Positions 34,461 through 43,753 of a stretch of DNA of 64,000 nt are shown in pieces. The position numbers were made by a program, and so were the translations under genes. Location of the stretch: the NCBI GenBank assembly GCA_964291335.2, contig OZ219748.1, forward strand, positions 2,542,001-2,606,000, read 5' to 3'. A model generated the notes under the pieces. It did not search any database. It saw nothing but the letters and a program-made list of their open reading frames with translations, and was not told the origin of the DNA. Each line of letters starts with the position of its first letter. Position 1 is the first letter of the stretch. The stretch is from G964291335 sp964291335 (lineage in GTDB: Bacteria > Chloroflexota > Dehalococcoidia > Lucifugimonadales > UBA3495).

Positions 34461-36737
34461 ATGAAAGAAAATATTTACCCTGAATTCAGCCGGAACGCCC
34501 TGACCGTACTGGCCCGCCGTTACCTGAAAAAGGGACCGGACAATAAACCGATGGAAACCCCGGAAGACCTGCTGCGACGGGTGGCCCACAACGTAGCCCA
34601 GGCGGAACTGAACTATTCCGACGACCCCGGCAGCGCCGCAACCGCCGAAGCCGACTTCTACTACCTGATGCGCAGTCTCAGATTCCTGCCCAACTCGCCA
34701 ACCTTGATGAACGCCGGACGCGAACTGCAGCAGCTTTCCGCCTGCTTCGTGCTGCCAGTAGCCGACTCGCTGGACTCCATCTTTCAGGGAATCAAGGAAA
34801 CCGCCACCATTCACAAAAGCGGAGGCGGCACCGGTTTCGACTTCTCCCAAATACGTCCCCAGGGAGATTCGGTAGGATCCACTGGCGGCATCGCCTCCGG
34901 CCCGGTCAGTTTCATGACCGCCTACGACCGCGCCACCGAAGTGGTCAAGCAGGGCGGCACCCGCCGCGGCGCCAACATGGCCATCATGTCCGTCAGCCAT
35001 CCCGACATCATAAAGTTCATCCGGATGAAACAGGATCCTGAAACCATGCAGAACTTCAACATCAGCGTGGGCGTACCCGACGCCTTCATGGAAGCCGTCA
35101 TTCGGCGGGGAAAATGGACTCTGGTCAACCCCAGAAACCGGCAGCCGGTCAACGAAATAGCAGCAGAAACCATCTTCCAAACCATCGTCGAATGCGCCTG
35201 GGAAACGGGAGATCCCGGCCTGGTCTTCTTCGACCGGATCAACGAAAACCACCCCAACGGACACCTGGGCGAAATCACCGCTACCAACCCCTGCGGCGAA
35301 CAGCCGCTGCTGGACTACGAGTCCTGCAACCTGGGTTCCATCAACCTGGCGCGCATGCTGAACGAAACCGGGGACGACATCGACTGGGAACTCCTGAACG
35401 AAACCGTCGCCGCCGCCGTCCACTTCCTGGACAATGTAATCGACATGAGCCAATACCCGATCAGGGAGATTGCGGAACGAGCCAGAAACACCCGCCGCAT
35501 CGGCCTGGGCGTAATGGGCTTCGCCGACCTGCTGATCTCCCTCAATATCCGCTACGACTCAGAGCCGGCCCGAACCCTGGCCGACCGGATAATGCAGCAG
35601 ATCCGGAACGAAGCCCATAGCGCCGGCAGAAAACTGGCCGAAACAAGGGGACCCTACCCCGAATGGGCCCAGGCCCAGGAATGGAACCGCATCAACCGGC
35701 CCCACCTGGCAACGGGAAAACCGGTCCGACACACTCAGCCCACTACCATCGCCCCCACCGGAACCATCAGCATCATCGCCGGCTGCTCCAGCGGCATTGA
35801 ACCATTGTTCGCCCTGGCCTATACCCGCAACGTAATGGACAACGACCGACTGCCGGAACTCAACGAACAGTTCCGCCAGGCGCTGTACGCCGCCGGCTAC
35901 GACGAAAAACATCCCGAAGTCCGGACAGCGCTGGCAACCGGCAGCGCGGCCAATACCCAACTGCCCCGGAACATCCGGGAGATCTTCCGGGTCAGCCACG
36001 ACATCGACGTGGACGCCCACATCCGGATGCAGGCAGCATGGCAAAAACACTGCGACAACGCAGTGAGTAAAACCATCAACCTGCCGGGGAACGCTGACCG
36101 GGAAGCCGTGGCTGCCGCCTACCTGCAGGCCTACCGGAGCGGCTGCAAGGGCATCACCATCTACCGGGACGGCAGCAAGGCGAACCAGGTATTGGCAACC
36201 AACGCCGGAACGGAAGTGAAGCCCCCGGCGGAGCAGCCAGGACCGGCGCCCCGACCCAGGCCCCGGCTGAACTATGGCGAAACCCGCCGTCTGCAAACCG
36301 GACACGGCAGCGTCTATGTAACCATCAACACCGACCCGGCAGGCCGGCCCTTTGAGGTCTTCACCAACGCCGGCAAGGCCGGCGGCTGCGATTCCGCCTA
36401 CCTGGAAGCCATCGCCCGGCTGATCTCCATCCAGCTGCGCGCCGGCATCAAGCCCGACTGGATTATCCAGGAACTCCAGGGCATCACCTGCTGCCCCGCT
36501 TGGGACGAAGGCCAACTGATCCAGTCCACCCCCGACGCCATCGCCAAAGCCATCCAACTGTTCATCAACCCGGCAGAATCCCGCTTCCCCGCAGCCTGGC
36601 AGCCTAACCTGAACCTGGAACCTCCCCATACCGACAATCACCGAGCCCGATGCCCCGACTGCAACGCGCCGGTCATCCACGCCGAGGGATGCAGCAGCTG
36701 CACCAACGCCGAGTGCGGCTGGAACCGCTGCAGTTGA
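34461..36737 (+). CDS. nrdJ: adenosylcobalamin-dependent (class II) ribonucleotide reductase
   Basis: A 758-residue class II enzyme. It has LRFLPNSPTLMNAG, SGGGTGFDFSQIRP, GGTRRGANMAI, the active-site ATNPCGEQPLLDYESCNLGS, PTGTISIIAGCSSGIEP and the late QAAWQKHCDNAVSKTINLP. The C-terminus carries a TSCPD-type domain (NAGKAGGCDSAYLEAI) and a four-Cys zinc ribbon (RCPDCNAP, CSSCTNAECGW). It makes deoxynucleotides without oxygen, using B12. The start follows GAACCGCCAG; the frame is open far upstream without similarity. It supplies dNTPs for the element's replication module. Confidence 0.95.
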   Translation: MKENIYPEFSRNALTVLARRYLKKGPDNKPMETPEDLLRRVAHNVAQAELNYSDDPGSAATAEADFYYLMRSLRFLPNSPTLMNAGRELQQLSACFVLPVADSLDSIFQGIKETATIHKSGGGTGFDFSQIRPQGDSVGSTGGIASGPVSFMTAYDRATEVVKQGGTRRGANMAIMSVSHPDIIKFIRMKQDPETMQNFNISVGVPDAFMEAVIRRGKWTLVNPRNRQPVNEIAAETIFQTIVECAWETGDPGLVFFDRINENHPNGHLGEITATNPCGEQPLLDYESCNLGSINLARMLNETGDDIDWELLNETVAAAVHFLDNVIDMSQYPIREIAERARNTRRIGLGVMGFADLLISLNIRYDSEPARTLADRIMQQIRNEAHSAGRKLAETRGPYPEWAQAQEWNRINRPHLATGKPVRHTQPTTIAPTGTISIIAGCSSGIEPLFALAYTRNVMDNDRLPELNEQFRQALYAAGYDEKHPEVRTALATGSAANTQLPRNIREIFRVSHDIDVDAHIRMQAAWQKHCDNAVSKTINLPGNADREAVAAAYLQAYRSGCKGITIYRDGSKANQVLATNAGTEVKPPAEQPGPAPRPRPRLNYGETRRLQTGHGSVYVTINTDPAGRPFEVFTNAGKAGGCDSAYLEAIARLISIQLRAGIKPDWIIQELQGITCCPAWDEGQLIQSTPDAIAKAIQLFINPAESRFPAAWQPNLNLEPPHTDNHRARCPDCNAPVIHAEGCSSCTNAECGWNRCS

Positions 36738-36744
36738 CTACCCA

Positions 36745-37083
36745 ATGAAACAACCGGAAAAACGCAAGCAATATCAAATATCAGGCTGCAAGTTGCACGA
36801 TAATTGTCTCACCTGCCCTTACCCCATCTGCATTGAAGACCTGAAACCGGCCCAGGTCAGACAGATGATCCAGGCAGTCGAACTCCAGGAACCGATACAG
36901 GAGATCAACCAGCTCCGGAAACAGGGCATACCCTATGCCAAAGCCGTGGCGATCACCGCCGCCAAACTGGAGCTGAAGCACCCAAGCCAGCTCTACCGGA
37001 AACTGAAAAACTACCGGCGGAACCTGGAAAAACTCCGCGCAATACAATCAGGAATCAACCAAAACGAAAGACCAGGAGACTGA
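36745..37083 (+). CDS. small protein with N-terminal Cys cluster
   Basis: A 112-residue protein. Near the N-terminus, GCKLHDNCLTCPYPICIEDL has four Cys and a His, a probable zinc site; the remainder is helical and basic, with a possible helix-turn-helix in PYAKAVAITAAKLELKHPSQ. Just after nrdJ and just before the first clamp gene. Function unknown; DNA binding is plausible. Confidence 0.7.
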   Translation: MKQPEKRKQYQISGCKLHDNCLTCPYPICIEDLKPAQVRQMIQAVELQEPIQEINQLRKQGIPYAKAVAITAAKLELKHPSQLYRKLKNYRRNLEKLRAIQSGINQNERPGD

Positions 37084-37087
37084 AACA

Positions 37088-38257
37088 ATGCGACTGATCT
37101 GCGATAAAGACACCTTACTCGACGGCCTGCAAACCGCCGGACGCGCCCAGCCGGGCACGGCAAAAAACATGCCGATCCTGAGCACTACCCTGTTCGAAGC
37201 CAGAAACAACCGCCTCTACCTGACCGCTACCGACCTGCAGCTGACCATCCGCTGCCAGCTTCCCGCCAACGTGGACGCCAACGGATCCCTGGCGGTGCCC
37301 CACCGGATCATCACCGACCTGGTACACAACATTCCCGACGAATCCTGCGAACTGAACATCCCCGACGGGAACCACACCCTGCACTTCGCCTCGGAAACCA
37401 CCAGAACGATGATCAACAGCGCCAACCCCGGAGATTATCCGCCCATCGCCGACATCGGGGATACCATCCCCTTGCTCTTTCCCGCCAAAACCCTGAGCCA
37501 GGCCGCCGCCCGGGTCGCCATCTGCGCCGACGCAAGCAATAACCGGCCTATTCTGGCCGGCGTAGCCATGCAGATCAAAAACAGCAGCTTCACCCTGGCC
37601 GCCACCGACGGACTCCGCCTGGCCACTCACGAAGGACAACTGCTTACTCCCGCCGAAGAACCGGTGGAAATAGTCATCCCCCTCCGGGCGATAAAGGAAA
37701 TGATCCGGCACCATTACGAGGACGAAGATGAAATCACGATCCACGTAAACCGGGATCGGCACTTTGCCGCCTTCCGCACCCGGATGAAAACGGAACAGGC
37801 CGCCGCCGAAGTGCTGACCCAGCTGATTCAGGGAACTTACCCCCAGTATCAGGAAATAATCCCGACCAAGGCAACCACGGAAATCGCCCTGAACCCCGAC
37901 AGCCTGAAGACGGCAATCAAATGCGCCGGCATTTTCACCGATGAGGAAAGCCCCCAGCTCCAACTGGAAGTGGAAACGAACCCCAACGCGCCCAGGCTGA
38001 CCATCAGCGGACAGTCGGAATCCAACGGCAGCAGTTGCAACGAAATCCAGCCGGACCAGATTCTGGCCGCCGAAGGAGAACCGATCAGCATCGCCTTCAG
38101 TCGGAAATACCTGCTGGAAGCGGTAAACAGCATCGGAGACCAGGAAGCGACCATCCGGCTGAACAGCCCCACGGAGCCGGCGCTGTTCCGGATTCGGGGC
38201 TCCGAAGATTACCACCACGTGGTAATGCCCATGTTCAACAAGCCACCGGAAGAATAA
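37088..38257 (+). CDS. dnaN: DNA polymerase III beta subunit (sliding clamp), copy 1
   Basis: A 389-residue beta clamp, slightly longer than the usual 365-375. The three repeated domains are visible: PILSTTLFEA and LTATDLQLTI in domain 1, NRPILAGVAMQI and LAATDGLRLATHEG in domain 2, and the end EDYHHVVMPMF in domain 3. Followed at 38290 by a strong terminator, so it ends a transcription unit. A second clamp gene lies 1.8 kb downstream on the same element. Confidence 0.95.
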   Translation: MRLICDKDTLLDGLQTAGRAQPGTAKNMPILSTTLFEARNNRLYLTATDLQLTIRCQLPANVDANGSLAVPHRIITDLVHNIPDESCELNIPDGNHTLHFASETTRTMINSANPGDYPPIADIGDTIPLLFPAKTLSQAAARVAICADASNNRPILAGVAMQIKNSSFTLAATDGLRLATHEGQLLTPAEEPVEIVIPLRAIKEMIRHHYEDEDEITIHVNRDRHFAAFRTRMKTEQAAAEVLTQLIQGTYPQYQEIIPTKATTEIALNPDSLKTAIKCAGIFTDEESPQLQLEVETNPNAPRLTISGQSESNGSSCNEIQPDQILAAEGEPISIAFSRKYLLEAVNSIGDQEATIRLNSPTEPALFRIRGSEDYHHVVMPMFNKPPEE

Positions 38258-38289
38258 CCGACCAGCCGGAAAGAGAAACCACCGAAAGG

Positions 38290-38317
38290 AAGAGCAGCTT
38301 TGTCGCTGCTCTTTTTT
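38290..38317 (+). terminator. rho-independent terminator after dnaN copy 1
   Basis: AAGAGCAGC (38290-38298) pairs exactly with GCTGCTCTT (38305-38313) around a 6-base loop, followed by T to 38317. The clearest intrinsic terminator in the window. Confidence 0.9.
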
Positions 38318-38344
38318 AATGCAAGGGAGTAAAAAGAAAATGCC

Positions 38345-38773
38345 ATGCCGCCGACCCCAGCCCACCGGCTGATCTCCGAATCCGAACTGCAGGAAACGGT
38401 TCTCAGGATTTTCACGGCACACCATTACCTGACCTGCCACATATCCGATTCCCGGAGGCAGATCCGACCGGCATCCGGCGCCCGACTGATTGGGGATGCT
38501 CTGGTAAAAGGCTATCCCGACCTGACCCTGGTCAGGGACCGCACGGTTATCTGGGCGGAACTGAAAACGGAGAGAACCAGGCCGACGGCGGAGCAGACAG
38601 ACTGGCTGAACGCCCTGCCGCCGCATCAGGCCTATCTCTGGCGGCCTTCGGACCTGGACATCATCCTACAGATTGCGGAGACCGGGCACCCGACCGACGG
38701 TCGGACCTGCTGGGAGTGTGAACGAAGAGCGGAACACGAAAGGAGAAAGCGGGGGAGAAACCGACGGGCATGA
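38345..38773 (+). CDS. VRR-NUC domain nuclease
   Basis: A 142-residue protein. GYPDLTLVRDRTVIWAELKT contains the PD-(D/E)XK-type catalytic Asp and Glu-x-Lys of VRR-NUC, followed by the usual PTAEQTDWLNAL and YLWRPSDLDIIL. VRR-NUC proteins of phages and plasmids cut branched or structured DNA. The C-terminus is Arg-rich. It follows the terminator, so it likely has its own promoter. Confidence 0.9.
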   Translation: MPPTPAHRLISESELQETVLRIFTAHHYLTCHISDSRRQIRPASGARLIGDALVKGYPDLTLVRDRTVIWAELKTERTRPTAEQTDWLNALPPHQAYLWRPSDLDIILQIAETGHPTDGRTCWECERRAEHERRKRGRNRRA

Positions 38774-39543
38774 CCCCCCGAAACCACGCAGCCGGAGCCC
38801 TCTGCCGGCAAAAAATAGCGATTTCCCCTTACGTGAGGGAAAAACAGGGGGTATAAAATTTTGCATTAGATCCCGCTATTTCGTTAAATCGTTAAATGTT
38901 CTAATTTCAGACGATGAATTTATATCTGAAAAAGGGGGAAATTAGAACGGAATTCATTTAACGAGAAAAATCGCTTCGTTAAATGGTTAAATATCCCTAT
39001 ATCTGCCGCGACCCTGTAGTGAATTCGTAGATACTCAAATCTTTCCCATGTAAGGGAAAAGGCCGGATTTTGCCCGGAAGGTGGGCCGGTTTCGTAATTT
39101 TCAGCGCCCCAAAAAGGGCTGAAATGGACAAAATGCCTGCCGATCGCAAGCATAAATGCCCCCAAAAGTGTGGCGCCGGCGGCCCGCCGACGGCAGTCCG
39201 GAAAGCCCGGCAAAAGGGGCGGAGTCAAGGCCGTCCGGGTCCCAAAAACCCCGTCCGGCAGGCCAGGATCCCATGCGCTCCGAGGTCGAAAAACGCGCTC
39301 CCGCATCAGCCGGAAAAGAAAACCCGGAGTCCCCCCAATCAGGTAAAACTAAAGCCCGGTGAGCGAAAAGCAGCGCAGCCCGAACTCCGGCAGGACGGGA
39401 AATATCCGAAAGAGAATTAACCCCCCGGAAAATGCGCCTGAGTGCCTGCTATACCATAATCCGGGATCGATTCCCCGATCACCCCGGGGGACACACCATG
39501 CCGGGCTGCCCGCAACGCAGCCGGCGCCACAGGAGAAACACCA
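38774..39543. other. long intergenic region, candidate origin or control region
   Basis: A 770-base gap, the largest in the element. Bases 38820-39060 are markedly AT-rich within a GC-rich element and full of short repeats (given separately). TTTCCC/GGGAAA hairpins flank this part: 38822-38842 and 39042-39059, both ending in GTRAGGGAAAA. The remainder to 39540 is GC-rich; an open frame at 39124-39420 would code for a very basic, low-complexity 98-residue peptide and is not supported. The region separates the clamp 1/VRR-NUC end from the SSB/clamp 2 start. Confidence 0.6.
38882..38992. repeat. iteron-like repeats CGTTAAAT with inverted repeat
   Basis: CGTTAAAT occurs at 38882-38889, 38890-38897 and 38977-38984, once inverted at 38956-38963, with a one-base variant at 38985-38992. 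Between them, GTTCTAATTTC (38898-38908) and GAAATTAGAAC (38938-38948) form an 11-bp perfect inverted repeat. Spaced octamers plus a palindrome in an AT-rich stretch resemble initiator-binding sites of plasmid origins. They could also be operator sites. Confidence 0.7.
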
Positions 39544-39972
39544 ATGAGCAAATCCTTTAACCAAAGTATCCTGATCGGCCGGGTCGGCCAGGAACCGGAA
39601 ACCCGCTACACCGCCAGCGGATTACAGGTAGTCAACTTCAGCATGGCTACCGACCGCTACCAGCCCAACCGGGACCAAGCCCCGGTAACCGACTGGCACC
39701 GGATCTCCTGCTGGAGACAACTGGCCGAGAACGTCAGCAAATATGTTCACAAGGGAGACCTGGTAATGATCCGGGGCAGACTGCAGAACAACAACTACAC
39801 CGACAGCAACGGAACCCAGCGCTACGGATACCAGATCATCGCCGACGATGTAATGTTCCTGCAGCCGAAGAACGGAAACCCGGTCGGCGCCGGGAATTCA
39901 TCCCCGGTAAGCGATACACCATACGTGCCCGAAGAGCCTCATTACGGTTCCGAAGACGACCTGCCCTTCTGA
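39544..39972 (+). CDS. ssb: single-stranded DNA-binding protein
   Basis: A 142-residue SSB. The OB fold begins NQSILIGRVGQEPETRYTASG, with VVNFSMATDRY, WHRISCWRQLAENVSKYVHKG and VMIRGRLQ. The short acidic tail ends EDDLPF, the usual peptide for binding partner proteins. Preceded by GGAGAAACACC. It lies just after the putative origin region and before the second clamp gene. Confidence 0.96.
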   Translation: MSKSFNQSILIGRVGQEPETRYTASGLQVVNFSMATDRYQPNRDQAPVTDWHRISCWRQLAENVSKYVHKGDLVMIRGRLQNNNYTDSNGTQRYGYQIIADDVMFLQPKNGNPVGAGNSSPVSDTPYVPEEPHYGSEDDLPF

Positions 39973-40062
39973 AACCGGAAAAAGGAGGAATGACCGGACA
40001 CGACATCCCGGCCACCGGAACCCGAACCCACCACACTTTCAGATCGGAGAAAAGAAACATCG

Positions 40063-41286
40063 ATGCAAATTTCATGCACCCAACCAACCCTGCTGCAAGC
40101 CCTGAACATGGTGCTGCCCACTACCAGCAGCAAATCGCCCATGGTGATCACCCGCAACGTGCTGCTGGAAGCCCGGGACGAACTGCTGACCCTGACCGCC
40201 AACAACGGCGACGTCAGCGCGATAAACGAACTGCCGGCCAAAGTCGACCGGCCCGGCGCCGCCACCGTCTCCGCCCGAACCCTGACCGACTACCTCAAAA
40301 CCCTGCCCAAAGATATTCTCGTACTGAAAACCGAGCCGGAAAGCTCCATGCTCGCGCTGACCTGCGGAAAACACTCCGCGAAATTCAACACCATGAATCC
40401 GGGGCAGTTCATACCGGTCCCCCAACTCGGCGAACCGGCAACCGCCAGCATGTCCGCCGCCGATTTCCGGAAAGCGACCTACCGGGTGATCACCGCCGCG
40501 GCCGTCAAGGACAACGCCCGGCCCATTCTGAACGGCGTGAATATCAAGCTGGACGGCAACGACTTCACCTTTGCCGCCGCCGACGGTTTCCGGCTCTCCG
40601 TCCAGAGAGGCAAGCTCCTCACTCCCGCGGAACAGGAAATCAACGTAGTCGTTGACGCCACCACGATGAAACAATTCACTCAGCTGCTCTCCGACCAGGA
40701 ACCGGCGGTAGAGATTGCCCTGGACCCGAAGCTGAAACTGATCCGGTTCAACCTGAGCAGCATGGAAGTAACTACCCGAATCATCCAGGGGGACTTCCCG
40801 GCCTACGAAAACCTGATTCCCGACTCCTGCAAAACCCGGAGTTTGTTCGAACTGGCGAACCTGCAGCGAGCAACCAACTGCACCGCATTGTTCGCCGCCA
40901 AAGAGAGCAACATCATCCGCCTGGAAGTATCGCCCAGGGAACCGGACGAAAAGGACGACCGCGCCGCCCTGCTGACGATGTACGCCAACGCCCCCGACGA
41001 CGGGGACAACTGCCACTTTCAGGAAAGTATCCCGGCAATCGAGGGGCCGAAGACGAAAATCGCCTTCAACTGCCAGTATCTGCAGGACGCGCTGACGGCG
41101 CTCAACGAAAAGCTGGTGGTGATGGAGACCAACGACCCATCCAGCCCGGCCGCCTTCAGGTCGAACGTGAAAACCGACGAATACGTGCATATCCTGATGC
41201 CGATGTTCGTTCAGTGGGAAGAAAAAGACGAACCGGCGGAACCTGACGAACAAACCGAACCGAAGGAGACCGAAACCGCCGTATGA
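40063..41286 (+). CDS. dnaN: DNA polymerase III beta subunit (sliding clamp), copy 2
   Basis: A 407-residue second beta clamp, clearly divergent from copy 1. Clamp landmarks: NVLLEARDELLTLTANNGD in domain 1, ARPILNGVNIKL and FAAADGFRLSVQRGKLL in domain 2, TDEYVHILMPMF at the end of domain 3. It has an extra acidic tail of about 25 residues. It overlaps the next small gene by four bases. Could form its own ring, a mixed ring with copy 1, or serve a separate polymerase. Confidence 0.93.
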   Translation: MQISCTQPTLLQALNMVLPTTSSKSPMVITRNVLLEARDELLTLTANNGDVSAINELPAKVDRPGAATVSARTLTDYLKTLPKDILVLKTEPESSMLALTCGKHSAKFNTMNPGQFIPVPQLGEPATASMSAADFRKATYRVITAAAVKDNARPILNGVNIKLDGNDFTFAAADGFRLSVQRGKLLTPAEQEINVVVDATTMKQFTQLLSDQEPAVEIALDPKLKLIRFNLSSMEVTTRIIQGDFPAYENLIPDSCKTRSLFELANLQRATNCTALFAAKESNIIRLEVSPREPDEKDDRAALLTMYANAPDDGDNCHFQESIPAIEGPKTKIAFNCQYLQDALTALNEKLVVMETNDPSSPAAFRSNVKTDEYVHILMPMFVQWEEKDEPAEPDEQTEPKETETAV

Positions 41287-41648
41287 ACGTCAATCCGGAC
41301 CAACCGGAGGCCCTCCGGATTTGGGAGCAACTTACCGAATCCGATGAACTGATAACCTGGCATACCGAATCAGGCGATTGTATTATCGACATTGGCCGAA
41401 ACGTAATGGTCAGAATGACCTGCCATTACGTTCAGCCCTACGGATACTGCCCCGACTGTGGACACCACCAGACCTGCCGTCCCGGCGACTGCGCCATCAG
41501 CTGCGATACGATGGACGACGCCGAAGAATACTGCCCGGAGACCGATGAACTCAAATCGGTGATTGTGTACCTGGGACAGGAATCGAAAATAGTCGAAAGC
41601 CGGCAGGAACTGCAGCGGCTGCTACAACGGATCGAGCATAACCATTAA
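41283..41648 (+). CDS. small Cys-rich protein
   Basis: A 121-residue acidic protein coupled to clamp copy 2 by an ATGA overlap. Its middle has Cys at MTCHYV, YCPDCGHHQTCRPGDCAISC and EYCPET, a likely zinc-binding core. No family recognised. Confidence 0.65.
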   Translation: MNVNPDQPEALRIWEQLTESDELITWHTESGDCIIDIGRNVMVRMTCHYVQPYGYCPDCGHHQTCRPGDCAISCDTMDDAEEYCPETDELKSVIVYLGQESKIVESRQELQRLLQRIEHNH

Positions 41649-41672
41649 CTATCCGGCTACAGAGGTATTGAG

Positions 41673-41876
41673 ATGACCGACTTCGCAAAGCTCCAAGCCA
41701 TTGATGCGCCACTGCGCGCCCATTTTGATCAACTGCTGGCCAGTGGGGTGAAAGAATTACTGACCCCGGCGGAAATCAAAGCTCAGCGGCTTTCCTGGGT
41801 AATGGGTATGCTGCCCCACGATACCTTAATGTCCCGGGATGAAGTCAGAGAACTTCTGGCGCGGCACTATGGATGA
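41673..41876 (+). CDS. small hypothetical protein
   Basis: A 67-residue, mostly helical protein preceded by GAGG. Last third (AEIKAQRLSWVMGMLPHDTL, then REL) looks like a short regulatory or accessory peptide of phages. Function unknown. It is followed by an 86-base gap. Confidence 0.55.
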   Translation: MTDFAKLQAIDAPLRAHFDQLLASGVKELLTPAEIKAQRLSWVMGMLPHDTLMSRDEVRELLARHYG

Positions 41877-41962
41877 ATCCCACCGGTGCACTTCCGCCAA
41901 GACTTAAGCACGACCGCCGGAGTAAAATGGAACTACCAAAAAACGTACTGAGGTAGCGCTCC

Positions 41963-43003
41963 ATGACTCTGCCCCTTTTCGGAACCTGGCAGCACTCCGC
42001 CGAAGCGGAACTGGACCGACCCTTCAAGCCGTACCTGCGGATCTCCGGCGCTTACAAGTGTCCCCGCGCCCTCTCCTACGCCTACCAGCGCATCCAGCCC
42101 TCCGACCCGCCGGACCAAAAAGCGCTGAACATCATGGCAATTGGCAACTTCGCCGAAATCCTGATCATCAGGGAACTCCACCGGCAGGGCTGGGAAACGG
42201 ACCACACCGTAATCTCCGCCACCGGACAGCTGTCGCTCAAAATCCGGATCCCCGATACCGACGTCACCCTGACCGGACATCCCGACGGCATCTGCCGCCA
42301 CCCCGAGTTCACCAACAACCGATGGGTTACGCTGGAATGCAAATCCATGAGCCCCAACCGGGCTGAAGAGACGATGGAAAAGGGCATCGCCGAAACCTAT
42401 CCCGGCTATATCACCCAGATCGCCCTTTATACCCATATTCTCCATCAGCAGGGATCCCTGCCCAACCCCCGCGACGGCGTATTCGCCATGATGGACCGGG
42501 AAGGCTACCCGATGCCTCCGGAAAGAGTAACCTGGAACCCGGAACTGGTCCCGGAAACGCTGAATACCCTGTCCCGGGTAATCCGGGAAACCGAACGAAA
42601 GGAGAAGATAGCCCGCCCTTACGAAAAGCAGTCCGCCAACTGCCGTTTCTGTGATTATCACGCGCTCTGCTGGGGTCAGCCCAAAACGCCCGAAAGCGGC
42701 CTGGAACCGACGCCCAGGCTGAATCTGGAAGACACCCCGGAGATTCGGCAGGCCGCCCTGCGCTGGATGGAACTGAAGCCGGAAAACGACCGGATCAAAC
42801 AAACCCTGCAACAGGCATCCGATGCGCGGAACGGCATCGACATTCTGGCCGAAGGCATGATTGCCGGCTACTTTACCCCCAGGGACGAGCCCCTCTACGA
42901 CCCCCACGCCCTGGCCCGGCTCGTGCCGGCCGACCTGCTGAAGCAGTGCCGGATCAACGGCCGGAAGAAAAAAGGATTCTGGGTTCGCAGCCTCCGGCGG
43001 TAA
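41963..43003 (+). CDS. Cas4/RecB-like PD-(D/E)XK nuclease
   Basis: A 346-residue protein. An early Cys lies in GAYKCPRALSYAYQ; TLTGHPDGICRH and WVTLECKSMSP give the Asp and Glu-x-Lys of the PD-(D/E)XK core; NCRFCDYHALCW supplies three more Cys near residue 220. Four Cys around a RecB-type core is the Cas4/AddB-like iron-sulfur arrangement. No CRISPR array or cas1 is present, so it most likely acts in recombination or replication of the element. Confidence 0.85.
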   Translation: MTLPLFGTWQHSAEAELDRPFKPYLRISGAYKCPRALSYAYQRIQPSDPPDQKALNIMAIGNFAEILIIRELHRQGWETDHTVISATGQLSLKIRIPDTDVTLTGHPDGICRHPEFTNNRWVTLECKSMSPNRAEETMEKGIAETYPGYITQIALYTHILHQQGSLPNPRDGVFAMMDREGYPMPPERVTWNPELVPETLNTLSRVIRETERKEKIARPYEKQSANCRFCDYHALCWGQPKTPESGLEPTPRLNLEDTPEIRQAALRWMELKPENDRIKQTLQQASDARNGIDILAEGMIAGYFTPRDEPLYDPHALARLVPADLLKQCRINGRKKKGFWVRSLRR

Positions 43004-43042
43004 AACCGGGGGGATGCCCAAAAACTGCCCACAGGAGCAAAC

Positions 43043-43750
43043 ATGACTACCACCCTGGAAAAGCCGGCCCCGACCGTAGGGCCGGCGCCCCGGCATGCGC
43101 CAATCCCGGGACCTGAACCGGAACCACCGGAACCACCGGAAAAGGAGCAAACCAACCCCAGGTTCAACTACATCTTCACCGACGACGCCACCGCCATCAA
43201 CGACGAATACGCCATTGACCCCCAGGACCACCTGTGGTTCATCTCAATCATCGGCTCAGCCCGGGAAATCAGGAAGATCATCACCACCATCACCAACGCC
43301 CGCCACATCGAAATCAACCCCACATACCTGGAAACCAGCATGACCACCCGGAACCGCCAGTGCCGGATTCCCCAACGGACCCGGCAAATGTGGGCAGTGA
43401 AATACACCGGGCTCCCCCGGATTCAGGCGGCGCACGCCATCCTGTATCCCCAGTTGGCAGAACTGTACAACAACCACCAGGACTTCCTGCTCCTGCTCCC
43501 CCCGGACCGCAACCCGGCGGAGCAGCACTTCAGGTTTCTCAACCGCCGAACCACGCTGCCGATCCACCCGGACTGGGCCGACTGGCTCTGGCAACGGGGC
43601 ATCGAATCGGGGGAAATCACCCCACTGGAAACCATGACGATGCAAGCCTGGTACTGCCAATGGAACGAGCAGACCCTGAAGGAACACCTCTCCATCGCCA
43701 TTGCAAACAAACACCTGCCCATCCCGGAACCGAAGACAGCCAGGGAGTAA
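43043..43750 (+). CDS. hypothetical protein with Pro-rich N-terminus
   Basis: A 235-residue protein. About 40 N-terminal residues are Pro/Glu-rich; the rest is globular, with Trp-rich stretches (DWADWLWQRGIESG, AWYCQWNEQ). It starts after CACAGGAGC. It sits just ahead of a DUF6094-like methyltransferase and a large helicase, and probably belongs with them. No family recognised. Confidence 0.65.
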   Translation: MTTTLEKPAPTVGPAPRHAPIPGPEPEPPEPPEKEQTNPRFNYIFTDDATAINDEYAIDPQDHLWFISIIGSAREIRKIITTITNARHIEINPTYLETSMTTRNRQCRIPQRTRQMWAVKYTGLPRIQAAHAILYPQLAELYNNHQDFLLLLPPDRNPAEQHFRFLNRRTTLPIHPDWADWLWQRGIESGEITPLETMTMQAWYCQWNEQTLKEHLSIAIANKHLPIPEPKTARE

Positions 43751-43753
43751 GTC

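Noticed and set aside
39124..39420. Possible 98-residue basic protein in the large intergenic region
   Set aside because: Low-complexity Lys/Pro/Arg composition, no ribosome site and no recognisable motif.
41963..43003. Cas4-like nuclease as sign of a CRISPR system
   Set aside because: No repeat-spacer array, cas1 or cas2 was seen anywhere in the window; such nucleases are common in phages and plasmids.
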